Below, in pieces: positions 32,181 to 38,265 of a stretch of DNA of 38,303 nucleotides (positions within the stretch are counted from its first letter, which is position 1; every line of letters begins with the position of its first letter). Location of the stretch: the IMG/VR virus record IMGVR_UViG_3300047546_000146, positions 1-38,303 of that record. One strand, written 5' to 3'. A program made the position numbers and the translations under genes. Origin of the DNA: a virus. The notes beneath the pieces were generated by a model. That model had not been told where the DNA came from. It saw nothing but the letters and a program-made list of their open reading frames with translations, and made no database searches.

Positions 32181-32340
32181 TGTTCAAACTCCAATCAAAG
32201 TTCTTTTCTTTATGAATAGCTAACTTAATTGCTTCTTTGATACCCCAACTGATAAGTATTTTAATCTCTTCGTCAGTTAGATCCAAGTGTAGTGTAGCTG
32301 TACCGTCATCATGCTCTTCAATGTTTTGTACCTCAGCCAT
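32164..32340 (-). CDS. Small acidic phage protein, unknown
   Basis: A 58-residue protein: an acidic N-terminal beta part (EEHDDGTATLHLDLTDEE) and a helix (IKILISWGIKEAIKLAI). Proteins with a 'DG.A.L..DLTDEE...L...G...AI' layout are common in phage replication operons. Its ATG overlaps the stop of the previous gene (TAATG). Confidence 0.65.
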   Translation of the reverse strand: MAEVQNIEEHDDGTATLHLDLTDEEIKILISWGIKEAIKLAIHKEKNFDWSLNNEANT

Positions 32341-32510
32341 TACGGTCTCCTGTTAGCATCTTGCATAGCCTCTACGTAGTCTGATGTTTTCCTGATCTCA
32401 TTGATAATCTCTTCAAACGAACAAACTACTTCACCCATTGTAGACCCTGTACGTATCTGCTGTAAAGCAAATCGTTTCGTATCTTCTTTCAAATCTTCAT
32501 AAGTCTTCAT
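32340..32510 (-). CDS. Small helical protein after the primase-helicase
   Basis: A 56-residue helical protein (TYEDLKEDTKRFALQQIRTG, then SFEEIINEIRKTSDYVEAM). The frame stays open far upstream, inside the primase-helicase gene, but ATG at 32510 fits best: GAGG lies about nine bases before it and it only overlaps the helicase end by 14 bases. Function unknown. Confidence 0.62.
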   Translation of the reverse strand: MKTYEDLKEDTKRFALQQIRTGSTMGEVVCSFEEIINEIRKTSDYVEAMQDANRRP

Positions 32511-34104
32511 CTTGTGTGACCTCTGATAACCTTCCTGTTGAGTGGCTGTAATAGACGTTACAGGCTGGACCTGTGACACCGCTGAAACGGTTCTTGAGTA
32601 CCCTAATCCTGGTGGTATTGCGTTCACGTTCATCATCATGCTGTGCATTCCTTTCCATACCGATCACCATATCAGACAACTGTGCAATGCTACCAGATCC
32701 TCTAAGCTGACCTAGTGAAGTAGCTGCTCCTTCTTCATGGCCTTTACCATCAGGTCTCTTAAGATGGCTGACAATCAACAGTGCTATACCTGTCTCCTGA
32801 ACAATCATCCTAAGCTTGGTCATGATCTCATCTAATGCTTTACGTTCATCGCCAACATCGCCAGAACTGACGACAATACTAATATGATCCAACACAACAA
32901 AGCTACATCCGAGTCCTTTAGCCATGAATCTGACTCTTGATAGTATGTTGTCAATTGATGTACTCCCAAAATGATCAAAAAGATAAACCCTATTAGTGCC
33001 AAGAGTGTGCTCGAAGGCATCTCTAAACTCCTCATCAGTGTACGCTGTGTCAGGTAGATGTAGTGGTTTGTTCGCATGGATAGACATGATACCTTTGGCA
33101 GTGCGAACAGTAGACTCCTCCAAGAACATTAATCCTATGTTGTCATCAGTCTTACATAAGATATGGTATACGATCTCCCTAAGCACCTGTGATTTACCCA
33201 GTCCAGAACCTGCTGTAAACGTCACCAGCTCACCTTTACGGATGCCGTAGGTCAAAGCATTAAGGCCTTGCCAGGGATAGTCACAAGAGGCTTTAATGGC
33301 TGGTGTGTTGATCTCTTCCCAAAGCTTTGATCCTTCGATGATCCCATCAGGTACATAGACTTCAGCAGCGAACCAGTCCTGGATGTACTCCTTGATCATC
33401 TCATCTTTGAGATAATCGTTAGCATCCTTGTGTGGTTGTCTGTGCTTTACTATCTTAGCCTTAGCACCGAACAGATCAGCTACCTTCGTAGCAGCTTGCT
33501 TACCAACTTCATCAGCATCAAAGCTGATAACAATGGTTTCAAAAGAGTCAAGATATTCATAGTTGTCCTTACAGTCCTTAATTGCTGATTGTGCTCCATT
33601 GCGTATGCTTACTACTGGATACCGCATACCATTCATTTGATAAACAGCAACAGCATCAAACTCACCTTCAGTGATGGTAATGCTCTTACCTCCTTTAGGG
33701 AATAAATGCTGTCCGAACAAAGTAGCCTTAGACCAATCACCTTTGATAGTGCAATCAGTCTTCATTGCATCATGTCTTACCTTGTATGCAGTGACCTTAC
33801 CATCAGCATCGCAGTAGGGAAAAGCTACACCACCCTCATCAGTGATCATCACACCAAAGGCTTTTAAGGCATCTCTGGATAAGTTTCTTAGCGGTATAGA
33901 CTGATACTTACCATCTAACATTGGAATCACCTTAGCAGACTTTGTATGCTTTTGTCTGAAGTTATCATCATGTTCAGACATTTTAGTGTTCGTACCACAA
34001 GCAAAACAATGTGACCAAGTCTCTCCTTTATCATTAACAGATACGGACAACGCATCACTAGATCCACAATCATCGCAGCCAACATGCGTGGCTAAATAGT
34101 TCAC
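32497..34104 (-). CDS. Primase-helicase, T7 gp4-like
   Basis: Bifunctional replication protein. The N-terminal zinc finger uses C10, C13, C33 and C36. The TOPRIM primase shows TITEGEFDAVAVYQ (E146) and ISFDADEVG (D196, D198). The RecA-like helicase has Walker A GSGLGKS (299-305), catalytic FLEES region near 328-332 and Walker B FVVLDH (402-407). The C-terminus is acidic (QDEDL), the type of tail that binds polymerase. The start is GTG, with AAGGAG eight bases upstream. Length 535 is near that of T7 gp4 (566). Confidence 0.95.
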   Translation of the reverse strand: MNYLATHVGCDDCGSSDALSVSVNDKGETWSHCFACGTNTKMSEHDDNFRQKHTKSAKVIPMLDGKYQSIPLRNLSRDALKAFGVMITDEGGVAFPYCDADGKVTAYKVRHDAMKTDCTIKGDWSKATLFGQHLFPKGGKSITITEGEFDAVAVYQMNGMRYPVVSIRNGAQSAIKDCKDNYEYLDSFETIVISFDADEVGKQAATKVADLFGAKAKIVKHRQPHKDANDYLKDEMIKEYIQDWFAAEVYVPDGIIEGSKLWEEINTPAIKASCDYPWQGLNALTYGIRKGELVTFTAGSGLGKSQVLREIVYHILCKTDDNIGLMFLEESTVRTAKGIMSIHANKPLHLPDTAYTDEEFRDAFEHTLGTNRVYLFDHFGSTSIDNILSRVRFMAKGLGCSFVVLDHISIVVSSGDVGDERKALDEIMTKLRMIVQETGIALLIVSHLKRPDGKGHEEGAATSLGQLRGSGSIAQLSDMVIGMERNAQHDDERERNTTRIRVLKNRFSGVTGPACNVYYSHSTGRLSEVTQDEDL

Positions 34105-34147
34105 TGATTCTTCTCCTTTAGCTTGAGTCGTAGTCCTACTACGATAT

Positions 34148-34387
34148 CTACCACTTGTTCTTCTCCCTTAATAGATCGTCGATTTCAGCAGCAAAAGCCC
34201 ATAGATCAAAATCTGGCGTTCTTGCTGCAAAATAACAATCATCAATATCTTTATCGGTTAGCCCAACCCACTGTTTCTCTGTTTCCAGTGCTTGGCGCAA
34301 TACCTCAACGGCTTTTGTTTTTGCCGCCCAATTGCCTAAATTAGCTTCCAACGCATCTAAAGCAATCTGCATAGCTTCTCTGCTCAT
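34148..34387 (-). CDS. Hypothetical protein, foreign-looking cassette
   Basis: A 79-residue helical protein (MQIALDALEANLGNWAAKTK, then VEVLRQALETEKQW and LREKNKW at the end). This layout is common in phages and prophages of beta-proteobacteria. With the next gene upstream it forms an ATGA-overlapping pair whose sequence looks richer in G and C than flanking genes. Function unknown. Confidence 0.65.
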   Translation of the reverse strand: MSREAMQIALDALEANLGNWAAKTKAVEVLRQALETEKQWVGLTDKDIDDCYFAARTPDFDLWAFAAEIDDLLREKNKW

Positions 34388-34593
34388 TTCTCCCTCTCCC
34401 TCAACATGGCGTCTGCAATCATGTAAGCCTGCCTCGCGGTTGCATCAAAATAATTCCCCTGCGCCAGTGCTTGCATCGCCTTCCCTGCAAAGTAATCACG
34501 CAGGGACATGCCTGATTGGATTAGGTACGAATGTGCAAGGGGGAACGCTGCCCCACCATCCGTTGGTGTCTTTGCGTTTTTGTTCTCAGTCAT
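34384..34593 (-). CDS. Small phage protein ('GMSLRDYFAGKAMQ' type)
   Basis: A 69-residue protein with TDGGAAFPLAHSYLIQ, GMSLRDYFAGKAMQAL and ATARQAYMIADAMLRERE. I know this signature from many phages and prophages of proteobacteria; no function is assigned. GAGG is five bases before the ATG. It resembles its downstream partner in having a higher G+C look than surrounding genes, so both may have arrived together. Confidence 0.72.
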   Translation of the reverse strand: MTENKNAKTPTDGGAAFPLAHSYLIQSGMSLRDYFAGKAMQALAQGNYFDATARQAYMIADAMLREREK

Positions 34594-34595
34594 GC

Positions 34596-34877
34596 TTACC
34601 TCAGATTAAAAGGGTTATGCCAACAGATACCAGTGTTGTCCCTGGTGTTGTATCCGCCTAGTGAGTACGATATCAAGTATTGATGATCATCCTTCCTAAT
34701 ATCCCTATCAACAGTGTAGTTATCAACTAACTTAGACATAGAGTCTCTGATCTGCTTAGAGGTCTTGTTAGGGAATGCCTCTAGGAGGTCTTCTAAGGTA
34801 GCATGGCGGCCATGATTCTCTAGGTAGGCTACGTAGGGGTTAACCTTACGCTTGCGTGGCTGTATACGCTTTCTCAT
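34596..34877 (-). CDS. Small protein, possible winged-helix DNA binder
   Basis: A 93-residue basic protein. RKRIQPRKRKVNPYVAYL is followed by HATLEDLLEAFPNKTSKQ and IRDSMSKLVDNYTVDRD, which reads like a helix-turn-helix with a following wing. It may bind DNA near the repeat element at 35.1 kb, but that is a guess from proximity. It starts in an ATGA overlap. Confidence 0.58.
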   Translation of the reverse strand: MRKRIQPRKRKVNPYVAYLENHGRHATLEDLLEAFPNKTSKQIRDSMSKLVDNYTVDRDIRKDDHQYLISYSLGGYNTRDNTGICWHNPFNLR

Positions 34878-35065
34878 ACGTTGAACCCTTTAGCGTTCAG
34901 AGCCTTAGTAAGTTGTCTCATCATAAAGTAAAACCCATACTCTTGACATAAGCGAACAAAACGATTTAACACATCATTGATGTTGTGATCTTCGTGCATA
35001 TCATCATACTCACCTTTAGTGTAATCAAAGGCTTCTTCAGGTAAAAATTCATCGTCAGGGTACAT
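34874..35065 (-). CDS. Small acidic protein, unknown
   Basis: A 63-residue protein: acidic N-terminus (PDDEFLPEEAFDYTKGEYDD) and a helical C-terminus (RFVRLCQEYGFYFMMRQLTK). ATG at 35065 is preferred over TTG at 35074 because AAGGA is nine bases upstream of it. It is the first gene below the inverted repeat and iteron element, so it would be the first product of any promoter there. Confidence 0.62.
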   Translation of the reverse strand: MYPDDEFLPEEAFDYTKGEYDDMHEDHNINDVLNRFVRLCQEYGFYFMMRQLTKALNAKGFNV

Positions 35066-35099
35066 TTCGAACAATCCTTATGTTAAGCCCTACTGTACA

Positions 35100-35196
35100 T
35101 AGGCTAAATAGGCTAAGTACTAAGTATATATTAAATATTATACATAGTATATACTTAGTACATAGCCTAAGTAGCCTAAGTAGCCTACATAGCCTA
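35100..35196. repeat. 9-bp iterons around a 14-bp inverted repeat: candidate origin or regulated promoter
   Basis: GTACTAAGTATATA (35117-35130) and its perfect reverse complement (35148-35161) flank a 17-base AT-only-like loop. Outside the stem, TAGGCTA occurs at 35100 and 35109, and the reverse complement TAGCCTA at 35163, 35172, 35181 and 35190, each step exactly 9 bp. The stem plus innermost repeats extend the match to about 23 bases per arm with few mismatches. A perfect TATAAT on the minus strand (35142-35137) sits in the loop, but no good -35 box is placed for it. No coding gene spans it. Confidence 0.85.
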
Positions 35197-35235
35197 TATA
35201 GATTTAGGGTATCAGAGAAAAACAAAGTTGTCAAG

Positions 35236-35433
35236 TCATTCTTCATCAATGTTACGTTTGCTTACAATGTCATCATCACCCTCATTGATCAATCGCACAT
35301 TGCCAACTGCAGCTATTTCATCACGGACATAACGAAAACAATCATTGCATAAGTCAATGTACTGGTGTGTCCGAACACTACGCCTAGAGGCTTCATAGTC
35401 ACTTAAGGCTTCATTGCATGATAAACATCTAAT
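35236..35433 (-). CDS. Zinc-ribbon protein with no standard start codon
   Basis: An open frame coding RCLSCNEALSDYEASRRSVR then YIDLCNDCFRYVRDEIAAVG and an acidic end. Two CxxC knuckles (about residues 3-6 and 29-32 from the proposed start) match a small zinc-ribbon family I know from T7-like phages. Between the upstream in-frame TAG (35445-35443) and the first cysteine there are only GGA, CGG, AAG, ATT, AGA. ATT at 35433 is the only plausible initiator, with GGG-type sequence about seven bases upstream. Otherwise a sequencing error or a dead gene must be assumed. Confidence 0.55.
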   Translation of the reverse strand: MRCLSCNEALSDYEASRRSVRTHQYIDLCNDCFRYVRDEIAAVGNVRLINEGDDDIVSKRNIDEE

Positions 35434-35450
35434 CTTCCGTCCCTACCTTT

Positions 35451-35624
35451 CTATTTAAGATCATCTTTCATAGAGTCAATCAACGAAACAAGTCTGTAAT
35501 ACTGAACATGCTCCCTTTCTGCTTCTTTGTCCGCAGCATCAGCATGACCTAACGCTAAGGCAAGATTAGCCTTGATTTGCAGTTCAATCAGGTACAGCAA
35601 TTCATCCAACATCTCTTTAGTCAT
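35451..35624 (-). CDS. Small helical protein, unknown
   Basis: A 57-residue helical protein (MLDELLYLIELQIKANLALA, then DKEAEREHVQYYRLVSLI). GAGGG lies about seven bases before the ATG. It ends 17 bases above the zinc-ribbon frame. Not recognised; probably a small cytosolic protein. Confidence 0.6.
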   Translation of the reverse strand: MTKEMLDELLYLIELQIKANLALALGHADAADKEAEREHVQYYRLVSLIDSMKDDLK

Positions 35625-35690
35625 AGAATACCCTCTAGAATCGATTAAAACGGGCCTAGAAGCGATTATCTAGGCTAGGGTGGCACCTAC

Positions 35691-35903
35691 CTACATAAGA
35701 GCATCTTCAACGCCTTGTAGAGCCTCTAATCGCTTAGCGTGTTTAGACTGCCTAAGCTTAGACAATACGCTGGGATTAACCCAAGTATAATTCGGAAAAG
35801 GCCAATTAGGATGGTCAGCAGCATATCGTATACAGACAGTACCGTCTGTAGAGTCCCTACTGACTATCTCGCAGGGTTTACCATTGAAGTATAGTTGAAT
35901 CAT
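35691..35903 (-). CDS. Hypothetical small protein
   Basis: A 70-residue protein: a beta-rich start (IQLYFNGKPCEIVSRDSTDG), an aromatic centre (HPNWPFPNYTWVNPS) and a basic helix (LRQSKHAKRLEALQG). The first half could be a small SH3-like barrel. No family recognised. Confidence 0.6.
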   Translation of the reverse strand: MIQLYFNGKPCEIVSRDSTDGTVCIRYAADHPNWPFPNYTWVNPSVLSKLRQSKHAKRLEALQGVEDALM

Positions 35904-35916
35904 GTTTTAGTCTTTC

Positions 35917-36192
35917 CTAAACGTTGTTTTCTACAATATCACCGCAAGCAATCCACAATAGGCGATCAAGGTTATCATCATGATCGGATAAGTCATTGTC
36001 ATCCCATGCGCCATAATCTTTTAAGACATGGACCACAACGTCAGGTTTAAGCTTATTCAATTGTCTTTTTATAGTAGGAACATCCCTAAGATCTTTAATG
36101 TCATTATCACATTGTCCTTGATGGTAGCCTATATGAGCTTGTTTTTTAGTGATGTTAAGCTCAATGAGTCCGTAAGAATCGCACCAATACAT
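35917..36192 (-). CDS. Conserved phage/prophage protein, unknown
   Basis: A 91-residue acidic protein with AHIGYHQGQCDNDIKDL, then VHVLKDYGAWDDNDLSDHDD and RLLWIACGDIVEN. I recall this pattern ('H.G.CD.DV......LREYGAWDD..L.D...N..R.LWIA.GD') in many proteobacterial phages and prophages. Function is not known. AGGGG lies six bases before the ATG. Confidence 0.7.
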   Translation of the reverse strand: MYWCDSYGLIELNITKKQAHIGYHQGQCDNDIKDLRDVPTIKRQLNKLKPDVVVHVLKDYGAWDDNDLSDHDDNLDRLLWIACGDIVENNV

Positions 36193-36193
36193 G

Positions 36194-36280
36194 TTAAACC
36201 CCTAAAAAGATAAGTACAGCGAACAATACACCAAAAACACCACCACCAAGATACAACACAAAGTCACTAGATTTGTTCAT
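36194..36280 (-). CDS. 28-residue single-helix membrane peptide
   Basis: MNKSSDFVLYLGGGVFGVLF then AVLIFLGV: nearly the whole peptide after residue 6 is one hydrophobic helix with a GGG bend. It starts in an ATGA overlap with the peptide gene upstream and lies two bases from the next gene. It has no binding site of its own, so translation is probably coupled. Likely inserted in the inner membrane. Confidence 0.5.
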   Translation of the reverse strand: MNKSSDFVLYLGGGVFGVLFAVLIFLGV

Positions 36281-36357
36281 GATGAAAGCTTTACAAGTAA
36301 GCATAAAACAAAAACGTTTACGGCAATGATTGATACAGCTATCAAGGCATCTTTCAT
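36277..36357 (-). CDS. 26-residue single-helix membrane peptide
   Basis: MKDALIAVSIIAVNVFVLCL then LVKLSS: one hydrophobic helix with charges at both ends (KD at the start, K near the end). The ATG directly follows the stop of the HTH-like gene and AGGGG lies about five bases upstream. A second, similar peptide follows with a four-base overlap. Confidence 0.52.
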   Translation of the reverse strand: MKDALIAVSIIAVNVFVLCLLVKLSS

Positions 36358-36678
36358 TTAATCCCCTGATAGGTCAACAATGGGGTTGATAACGTACTCT
36401 GCAAGCTCACTACGGTCTGCCCATTCTTCAGCATCGAATAGTGTATTGAACCTATCCATATGAGTTAAACCATCATAAAATAGTTTGTACGTTACCAGAT
36501 AACCGACAATCTTAAAGTTTTCCATTAGATTACCCATCAAAATTTTCTTAAGGAAAGGTATAGCTAAACCAGTTAAGTTTGAAAGCTCTTTTAACGTCAT
36601 GTTAGGGTTATTATCATATATACGCTTGATATCCTCAAAGGTTAAACCATTGATAGGCTTTTTAAGGGTATAGGCCAT
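36358..36678 (-). CDS. HTH-like protein, possible regulator
   Basis: A 106-residue protein. LTFEDIKRIYDNNPNMTLKE then LSNLTGLAIPFLKKILMG (about residues 12-50) has the shape of a helix-turn-helix, with a beta-rich C-terminal half (FKIVGYLVTYKLFYDG). ATG at 36678 is chosen because AAGGA is eight bases upstream and two bases separate it from the stop of the upstream gene; an in-frame extension upstream overlaps that gene and is unlikely. A transcription factor is suggested, not shown. Confidence 0.6.
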   Translation of the reverse strand: MAYTLKKPINGLTFEDIKRIYDNNPNMTLKELSNLTGLAIPFLKKILMGNLMENFKIVGYLVTYKLFYDGLTHMDRFNTLFDAEEWADRSELAEYVINPIVDLSGD

Positions 36679-36679
36679 G

Positions 36680-37348
36680 TTAATGTTCCTTGAATGCAAT
36701 GGGTTTGGTAGTGGACCAGCAAAGCGCACATGTCATGCAAGATTGTGTTTTGCCAGTTTGTTCAGGGCACTGGATGCCTTCGCCGTTAACGTTAGCAGAC
36801 ATGATACCGCCTTTGTCACTGAATCTAATCCATGCCCTGCTATTCTGTAAACCTGAGCGGATAACATCCATAATGTCTTGCTCGGACCTATGGGTATAAC
36901 CGAAGATTCTAAGTGCAGGGTATTCTAGCAATGCGTCAACCCAATACTGAGCATATGCTGCACTGAAGAAGTCGCCTAGAATGTGCAAGCGTACAACAAA
37001 GCCTTCAGGGTGTACAGTAGACAAGTGCAAAAGCTCATCGGACAATCTAAGCATGAGTAGCTCGGGATCATCCGGCTTGATACGATGCGCAAATGCCATG
37101 TTATTACCAAAGCAGTTAGCCCATTGCTGGCAAGTGCGCGAACATGTGGACCTTTCTTCGAGTGTAAGGGAATACACCGGAAAACCCTTCCATGCGCCTT
37201 TGGTAATGGTTTTGCTACCATTGCCAAGCTTATCATTGTAGGATACTGGCTTAAGTAACCTATGCTCATAGTCGGACACCATACGTACGGTTTTCTTGTG
37301 TATCGTAATGGCTTGAGACAATGCAGTATGATCCGCACGTAGTCGCAT
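36680..37348 (-). CDS. Gp88-like Cys-rich protein
   Basis: A 222-residue protein. An N-terminal KTITKGAWKGFPVYSLTL is followed by a cysteine set C-x3-C-x5-C (residues 69, 73, 79: TCSRTCQQWANCFG), the phrases VVRLHILGDFFSAAY and IFGYTHRS, and a C-terminal C-x9-C-x2-C-x2-C (QSCMTCALCWS). I associate this with the 'gene product 88' family of phages, of unknown function. The metal-ligand cysteines could hold zinc or an iron-sulphur cluster. ATG at 37348 is chosen: GGAGG lies five bases upstream. An 8-bp inverted repeat lies in its leader. Confidence 0.72.
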   Translation of the reverse strand: MRLRADHTALSQAITIHKKTVRMVSDYEHRLLKPVSYNDKLGNGSKTITKGAWKGFPVYSLTLEERSTCSRTCQQWANCFGNNMAFAHRIKPDDPELLMLRLSDELLHLSTVHPEGFVVRLHILGDFFSAAYAQYWVDALLEYPALRIFGYTHRSEQDIMDVIRSGLQNSRAWIRFSDKGGIMSANVNGEGIQCPEQTGKTQSCMTCALCWSTTKPIAFKEH

Positions 37349-37374
37349 GATAACCTCCATAAAGTTTACTTTGC

Positions 37375-37399
37375 ATAGTACCCTCGTTGAAGGTACTAT
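37375..37399. promoter_or_regulatory. 8-bp inverted repeat upstream of the gp88-like gene
   Basis: ATAGTACC (37375-37382) and GGTACTAT (37392-37399) are perfect inverted copies separated by nine bases. It lies 27 bases above the ATG at 37348 and between this gene and the one at 37412. It may be an operator or an RNA hairpin; no U tract follows on either strand. Confidence 0.5.
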
Positions 37400-37411
37400 A
37401 CACTGCATACT

Positions 37412-37633
37412 TTACTTGAAGCTGGTAACCCTGTCATGCCTGATAAATCCGATGTTAGTATTGTAGACTGTCACGTCGCCACGGTATGGCACCCTGATTA
37501 CGCTTTTGATGATCCCCCGCTTCATGATGATCCCGTTGATTCTGCCATGCCTGCTGTACGCTGTTACGAAGCGGGTTGATGTGGTTTTCTTGACCTTGTT
37601 TACGAGGATCAGTGATTTGATGAAGTCTAGCAT
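37412..37633 (-). CDS. First gene of the leftward arm: small basic protein
   Basis: A 73-residue basic protein (MLDFIKSLILVNKVKKTTST, then RFVTAYSRHGRINGI and IRVPYRGDVTVYNTNIGF). It looks like a small beta-rich fold with a helical start. ATG at 37633 has AGGGG seven bases upstream; an in-frame ATG at 37684 falls at the predicted transcription start and is rejected. As the first gene after the divergent region it is probably early. Not recognised. Confidence 0.6.
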   Translation of the reverse strand: MLDFIKSLILVNKVKKTTSTRFVTAYSRHGRINGIIMKRGIIKSVIRVPYRGDVTVYNTNIGFIRHDRVTSFK

Positions 37634-37684
37634 TTCGGTTCCCCTTGGTTTGTTTGACGTTGCGATTGCTTCGTCCATGTGCAC

Positions 37685-37712
37685 ATTATGCCTGAACTGC
37701 AGAGGATTGCAA
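37685..37712 (-). promoter_or_regulatory. Candidate leftward promoter
   Basis: On the minus strand TTGCAA (37712-37707, four of six consensus) is followed after 16 bases by CATAAT (37690-37685, five of six). It would start RNA near 37678 and give a leader of about 45 bases for the gene at 37412-37633. It is weaker than the rightward promoters; early genes may need a bound protein at the upstream repeats. Confidence 0.45.
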
Positions 37713-37755
37713 GCTCAGTAGTACCCTTTAGAGGCACCACCATAGTCTTCCCCAT

Positions 37756-37877
37756 CTGTCAAGTACCACTTGTCAGCTAGACTATGCCGTTCATCGGCTA
37801 GACTATGCCGTTCATCAGTGACATCGCTATAGATACTGAGCTGACAGACGGTAGTTTTACGCTGACAAACGGCATAG
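37756..37877. repeat. 21-bp-spaced repeats in the divergent region
   Basis: GCTAGACTATGCCGTTCATC occurs twice, at 37776 and 37797, exactly 21 bp apart. CTGACA.ACGG occurs twice, at 37841 and 37862, again 21 bp apart. The core CTATGCCGTT of the first pair reappears as its reverse complement at 37868-37877. TGTCA also occurs at 37757 and 37771. A spacing of two helical turns on one face of DNA suggests a row of protein-binding sites such as operators or an origin. Confidence 0.8.
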
Positions 37878-38070
37878 GGGGAGGGGTAACAATGTTGTTC
37901 TAGCGTAGTAGCACCACAATAGCCTCAAAAAAAGCTAAAAAGTAAGTTGTTAATGATAATCCATTACTATTAAGAAATCTCTTAAGAATCAATAGGTTAT
38001 CTATAAAGCCTCTGCGGAGCCTATGACACCATGTTAATGGAGTCCCGCTAAAGCCTTGATTGCTGTGTAG

Positions 38071-38111
38071 TCTGCACTGAATCTGCACTGGTTAAAGCAC
38101 AGTCTGCACTG
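38071..38111. repeat. Three TCTGCACTG repeats in helical phase
   Basis: TCTGCACTG starts at 38071, 38082 and 38103. The intervals of 11 and 21 bp are one and two helical turns, so all copies face the same side. They end 31 bases before the -35 box of the rightward promoter, the usual place for an activator or an origin-binding protein. Confidence 0.75.
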
Positions 38112-38141
38112 ACAATAACCCTACAGTAGTAGTCAAGACAC

Positions 38142-38171
38142 TTTACAACAATAGCATTTGTATGTTACAAT
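38142..38171 (+). promoter_or_regulatory. Sigma70-like promoter for the terminase operon
   Basis: TTTACA (38142-38147), 18 bases, TACAAT (38166-38171), each five of six consensus. The flank GTCAAGACACTTTACAACAA matches the promoter at 8798-8827 at nearly every position. Across the circular junction it points at the small terminase gene with a leader of about 150 bases containing the GC hairpin. Confidence 0.7.
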
Positions 38172-38265
38172 AAGTCCTTCTATGTAGGCTATGAACAAAA
38201 CATCGTATAAAAACTAAATAATAGTAGACATATAACTTATCGTCATACACTACATTGTAGATACA

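Noticed and set aside
35100-35196. CRISPR array
   Set aside because: Units are only 7-9 bp with no variable spacers of 30 bp or more, and no cas genes exist.
37734-37762. Leftward promoter using the perfect TTGACA at 37762-37757
   Set aside because: At 16-18 bases downstream the sequence is TGGTGC, with no resemblance to a -10 box.
37900-38088. Open frame of 62 codons on the minus strand
   Set aside because: It lies across repeats and an AT-rich segment, has no clear ribosome binding site, and its composition is not protein-like.
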